Below, in pieces: positions 61,299 to 64,000 of a stretch of DNA of 64,000 bases. The stretch is from Flavobacterium sp. HBTb2-11-1. Its GTDB lineage: Bacteria > Bacteroidota > Bacteroidia > Flavobacteriales > Flavobacteriaceae. The stretch's first letter is position 1. Each line of letters opens with the position of its first letter. The stretch is from assembly GCF_009826975.1 (NCBI RefSeq), contig NZ_WUMO01000003.1:62001-126000 (forward strand), given 5' to 3'. The notes under the pieces were generated by a model that made no database searches, was not told where the DNA came from, and saw nothing but the letters and a program-made list of their open reading frames with translations. A program made the position numbers and the translations under genes.

Positions 61299-61703
61299 AT
61301 TTATTTGTTAAAATTGTACGTTTATCGTTATAATTAAGCCTTTGGTCTAAAATATATTTCAAATAGAAGCTATTATTTTACTTTTGAATCATTCAAATGA
61401 AGATATTGAGAGTTAGTAGCCGTTCCACATAGATCATACTAGTTCAGTATAATCACTACAAAACATGACAATAAAACGCCTCAGAAATGAGGCGTTTTTT
61501 CTTTTTATCAATATTTCTACCTTTTTTTCAACTATTAATCTTTTTATATCGACCAGCAGAATAAGAAAGAGATAAAATACATCGTCTAAAAAACACTATT
61601 CGTCGATTTGTTTAGTACATTTATATAATTGAATGCTCGAATCTTAAATTTTGGCATTAATTTCGATTAATATCTACTAAATTAACATTTAAATTTTAAG
61701 AAC
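61299..61703. other. 405-bp gap after the RND operon
   Basis: The gap contains the operon terminator (61473-61502) and then about 200 bp of AT-rich DNA that must hold the promoter of the next gene. TACATTTA near 61617 is close to, but not an exact match for, the -7 consensus. No gene is seen. Confidence 0.45.
61473..61502 (+). terminator. Terminator of the RND efflux operon
   Basis: AAAACGCCTCA and TGAGGCGTTTT pair perfectly around a GAAA tetraloop and are followed by Ts. Confidence 0.9.
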
Positions 61704-62165
61704 ATGAAAAAGTTAGTATTTGCCTCTGTGCTTTTTATGAGTGTTTTTTTCGCTCAGGCACAGGTATCAGTTAATGTAAATATTGGTACTCCTCCAAATT
61801 GGGGACCGCAAGGATATGACAGCAGCAGATATTATTATTTGCCAGACATTGATGTGTATTATGATATAAACCAAAGCGTATTCATTTACGACAACAGCGG
61901 AAGATGGATTCGTGAAAGAAGTTTGCCATCACGATATAGAAACTATGATTTATATTCTGGTTACAAAGTAGTCTTGACCGATTATAAAGGAGATGCACCT
62001 TATAAGTATCATGCTAAACATAGAGCCAACTATCCGAAAGGGTATCACGGAAAGCCTCAAAAAAATAGAGGAGAAAAACCTAAAGGCAACAACGGAAACC
62101 ATTACGGAAATGAGAAAGGAAATAATAAAGGAGGAAATGGTCACGGTAATGGAAAAAAACATTAA
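61704..62165 (+). CDS. Small secreted protein with Gly/Asn/Lys/His-rich tail, unknown function
   Basis: This 153-residue protein has a signal peptide (to about 19, FFAQAQ). Residues about 20-100 form a compact domain with many tyrosines (SSRYYYLPDIDVYYDINQSV, GRWIRERSLPSRYRNYDLY), and a basic tail follows from about 105 (Lys, Gly, Asn, His). The pattern resembles small periplasmic or surface proteins of this phylum of unknown function. It is monocistronic, with a terminator directly after it. Confidence 0.75.
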   Translation: MKKLVFASVLFMSVFFAQAQVSVNVNIGTPPNWGPQGYDSSRYYYLPDIDVYYDINQSVFIYDNSGRWIRERSLPSRYRNYDLYSGYKVVLTDYKGDAPYKYHAKHRANYPKGYHGKPQKNRGEKPKGNNGNHYGNEKGNNKGGNGHGNGKKH

Positions 62166-62189
62166 TTCTTAAACATAACACTAAAAAAG

Positions 62190-62217
62190 AAAACGCTTCC
62201 GATTGGAGGCGTTTTTT
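62190..62217. terminator. Bidirectional terminator between the small secreted protein and fucP
   Basis: AAAACGCTTCC and GGAGGCGTTTT form a stem with one G-T pair around a GATT loop, with A-rich and T-rich flanks on either side. Confidence 0.85.
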
Positions 62218-62340
62218 CTTTAATAGCTAATACTTAAGCGATGGTGAGCCAGACAAAGTATTCATGAATTTTATTTTTTTCTGTCACAGATTAAGGATTA
62301 TTACTGGTTAAATCTGTTGTATAATTTACAGTTTAACAAA

Positions 62341-63645
62341 CTATTCTGAAACCGTCTTCACTTTGTGGCCAAACGCCCCAAAAGAAAGAATAATCAAGAA
62401 ACAAACTAATGGGATAATATATCCTGACTGAATATCATCATGATTCACATCGATTAAAGTTCCCATTCCGTATGGAATAATAGCACCTCCAACAATTGAC
62501 ATTACCAGCCACGAAGAACCTGTTTCTGTATTTGATTTTAGGCCTTTAATGCCTAAAGAAAAAATAGTAGGGAACATAATAGACATAAAGAACCCGATTC
62601 CTCCAAGAGCATAAATTACTACAATTCCAGAACCGTAAATCGCTACTAAGCAAAGTAAAACACTTATTACGCAGTAAATTGACAATAAAACATAATCTTT
62701 TACAAAACGCAAAAAGAAAGTCCCAATAAAACGTCCTGCCATAAAAAGAAAACCATAAACACCTAAATAATATCCTGCTGTTTTTTCGTCCAATCCTGCT
62801 CCTTGCTGTGCAATACGTATAAAGAAACTAGTAATGCAAACTTGCGCACCAACATAAAAGAATTGAGCAATAACTCCCCAGCTTAAATGTCTGAATTTTA
62901 AAACAGAGAAAAATCCAGGTTTGATTTCAGCTTCGGCATGAGTAGCTTTCATTGAAGGCAATTGCACAAAATAGAATATAACCGCAACTAAAACTAAAAT
63001 ACTTCCTAATACGATATAGGGCATTTTTACAGAAGCCGCTTCACCCAATAAGTAAGCTGCTTTTTCTGCCTCTGGCATTGCATCCATTTGTTCTTTTGTA
63101 TGATTGGTTCCTGAAAGAATAAATAAGGAGCCAACAATAGGAGCAACCATGGCAGCCAGTCCGTTGAAAGAAGCTGCTAAATTCAATCTTTTAGAAGATG
63201 ACTCTGCTGGCCCTAAAATAGCAGCGTATGGATTTGCACTTGTTTCTAAAATAGTTAAACCACAGCCAATTACAAATAGAGCAAATAAAAATAATTCATA
63301 AGTTCTGGTATTAGCAGCGGGAACAAATAAAAATGCTCCAATGGCAAATACTAATAATCCAGTTATAATACTGTTTTTGTATCCAAATCTCTTAATCAGC
63401 ATTCCCGCCGGAATAGCCATAATAAAATAGGCAAAGAATACAGAAGTATCAATTAAAGTAGATTGACGGTTATTTAATTCGCACGCTTTCTTTAAGTGTG
63501 GAATTAATACAGAATCAAGATTATGGGCCATTCCCCAAAGAAAAAATAGGCATGTAACGAGAATAAAAGGAAGCAGATATTGTTTTTGATTTCCGCCTTC
63601 TGTTGGCACTTCATGTTGATCGCCGGCTTGGTTTGTAATTTGCAT
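62341..63645 (-). CDS. fucP: FucP-type sugar:H+ symporter (MFS)
   Basis: This 434-residue major-facilitator protein has twelve predicted helices. FucP-family features are LFFLWGMAHNLDSVLIPHLK (about 34-53), FFAYFIMAIPAGMLIKRFGYK, GLTILETSANPYAAILGP (about 129-146), NLAASFNGLAAMVAPIVGS and FFMSIMFPTIFSLGIKGL. Members import L-fucose, glucose, galactose or other sugars with protons. The symbol follows the family; the actual sugar is not certain. The next gene upstream on the same strand is a MaoC-like hydratase, separated by a hairpin. Confidence 0.85.
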   Translation of the reverse strand: MQITNQAGDQHEVPTEGGNQKQYLLPFILVTCLFFLWGMAHNLDSVLIPHLKKACELNNRQSTLIDTSVFFAYFIMAIPAGMLIKRFGYKNSIITGLLVFAIGAFLFVPAANTRTYELFLFALFVIGCGLTILETSANPYAAILGPAESSSKRLNLAASFNGLAAMVAPIVGSLFILSGTNHTKEQMDAMPEAEKAAYLLGEAASVKMPYIVLGSILVLVAVIFYFVQLPSMKATHAEAEIKPGFFSVLKFRHLSWGVIAQFFYVGAQVCITSFFIRIAQQGAGLDEKTAGYYLGVYGFLFMAGRFIGTFFLRFVKDYVLLSIYCVISVLLCLVAIYGSGIVVIYALGGIGFFMSIMFPTIFSLGIKGLKSNTETGSSWLVMSIVGGAIIPYGMGTLIDVNHDDIQSGYIIPLVCFLIILSFGAFGHKVKTVSE

Positions 63646-63677
63646 TAGTGTGATAGTTTAAGTTGTTTTTTAGTGGT

Positions 63678-63751
63678 TCTCGCAAAGTCGCAGAATCGCA
63701 AAGTTTTAAATAGTTTTACTTTTAACTCTGCGTCTTTGCGACTTTGCGAGA
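63678..63751. repeat. Hairpin with CGCAAAGTCGCAG arms between fucP and the MaoC-like gene
   Basis: Arms at 63678-63703 and 63726-63751 are near-perfect reverse complements of 26 bp (TCTCGCAAAGTCGCAG and its complement) around a 22-bp loop. It is the same word family as 34554-34707 and 36667-36988. It lies between two genes read in the same direction. Confidence 0.75.
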
Positions 63752-63770
63752 TTGTTTTTAAAGCTAATGT

Positions 63771-64000
63771 TTAAGATTTTCTTTTCACAAATAAAAGGTG
63801 ATCACAAACCAAAACCACTTCTCCTCTTTGGTTAATGATTTCTACGTGTTCTGTGACAGCTCCCATTTCTGGATTTTTGGCTTCACCTTTTTCAGAAATG
63901 GTAACTTCTGAGTGAATGGTATCTCCTATATGAACAGGTTTTACAAAACGCATTTTATCATATCCTCTTGAAAAAGCTTCAGGATTGATTTCAGAAGCCG
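63771..64000 (-). CDS. MaoC-like (hot-dog fold) hydratase, 5' end outside the window
   Basis: The visible 75 residues are the C-terminal part of a MaoC/enoyl-CoA hydratase-like domain: MRFVKPVHIGDTIHSEVTI, then EHVEIINQRGEVVLVCDHLL and VKRKS. The phrase FVKPVHIGDT followed by a VEIINQRGEVV strand is typical. The frame continues upstream of the internal ATG at 63953 (ASEINPEAFSRGYDK) to the edge, so the true start is outside. It may belong to a sugar-acid or acyl-CoA pathway next to the symporter; the reaction is not determined. Confidence 0.75.
   Translation of the reverse strand, partial: ASEINPEAFSRGYDKMRFVKPVHIGDTIHSEVTISEKGEAKNPEMGAVTEHVEIINQRGEVVLVCDHLLFVKRKS

Overview
The window looks like the chromosome of a Bacteroidota member, most likely a Flavobacterium or close relative. 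The evidence is low GC, two SusC/SusD pairs, a hybrid two-component system, an ECF sigma/FecR pair, type IX secretion C-terminal domains ending in conserved KxxIKK-type tails, lipoproteins with SusD-like export signals, and promoters of the Bacteroidetes TTTG/TTG...TAnnTTTG type. No rRNA, tRNA, CRISPR array or replication origin was seen.

Layout, left to right. (1) 1-18747, almost all on the minus strand, is a polysaccharide utilisation locus for a uronic-acid-containing glycan. It holds the sugar-acid operon yhcH-eda-SDR-uxuA, a beta-helix candidate lyase, a hybrid two-component sensor, susC, susD, a GH88 unsaturated glucuronyl hydrolase and a GH2 enzyme cut by the left edge. A divergent LacI-type gene follows, sharing a probable operator with the operon, then a DUF4861 protein and a HAD phosphatase. 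(2) 22321-34530 is a beta-glucan/chitin cassette. A membrane-anchored beta-propeller/YYY/LuxR regulator is followed by three large secreted enzymes (GH16, GH64, GH18), each multimodular and each with a type IX secretion tail; the set suggests attack on fungal or algal cell walls. (3) 34720-45389 holds a secreted metallophosphoesterase and a PLC-like protein, divergent from an ECF sigma, FecR, STN-SusC and SusD locus that has no glycoside hydrolase. (4) 45617-53500 is mixed housekeeping and small genes: SpoIIAA-like, three small unknowns, a CinA-like amidase, an IS200-like REP-associated transposase within its own palindromes, a DsbA-like lipoprotein, two thioredoxin-fold proteins and a PQQ-type sugar dehydrogenase. 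(5) 53192-61500 is a LytS/LytTR two-component operon with a DUF3861 gene, divergent from a complete RND efflux operon. (6) 61700-64000 holds a small secreted protein, a FucP-type sugar symporter and the end of a MaoC-like hydratase.

The likely flow in region 1 is: secreted enzymes cut the polymer, SusCD imports oligosaccharides, GH88 and GH2 trim them, and the released uronate enters a fructuronate/mannonate pathway ending at Eda. Uronate isomerase and KDG kinase are not in the window and must lie elsewhere.

The most unusual feature of the window is its intergenic DNA. Nearly every gap carries an inverted repeat of a distinct family, often nested one inside another, and several overlap stop codons or encode protein C-termini. 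One structured element of about 145 bp occurs twice, within two different regulatory/transport operons. A separate REP-like palindrome family surrounds the transposase gene and recurs 26 kb away.
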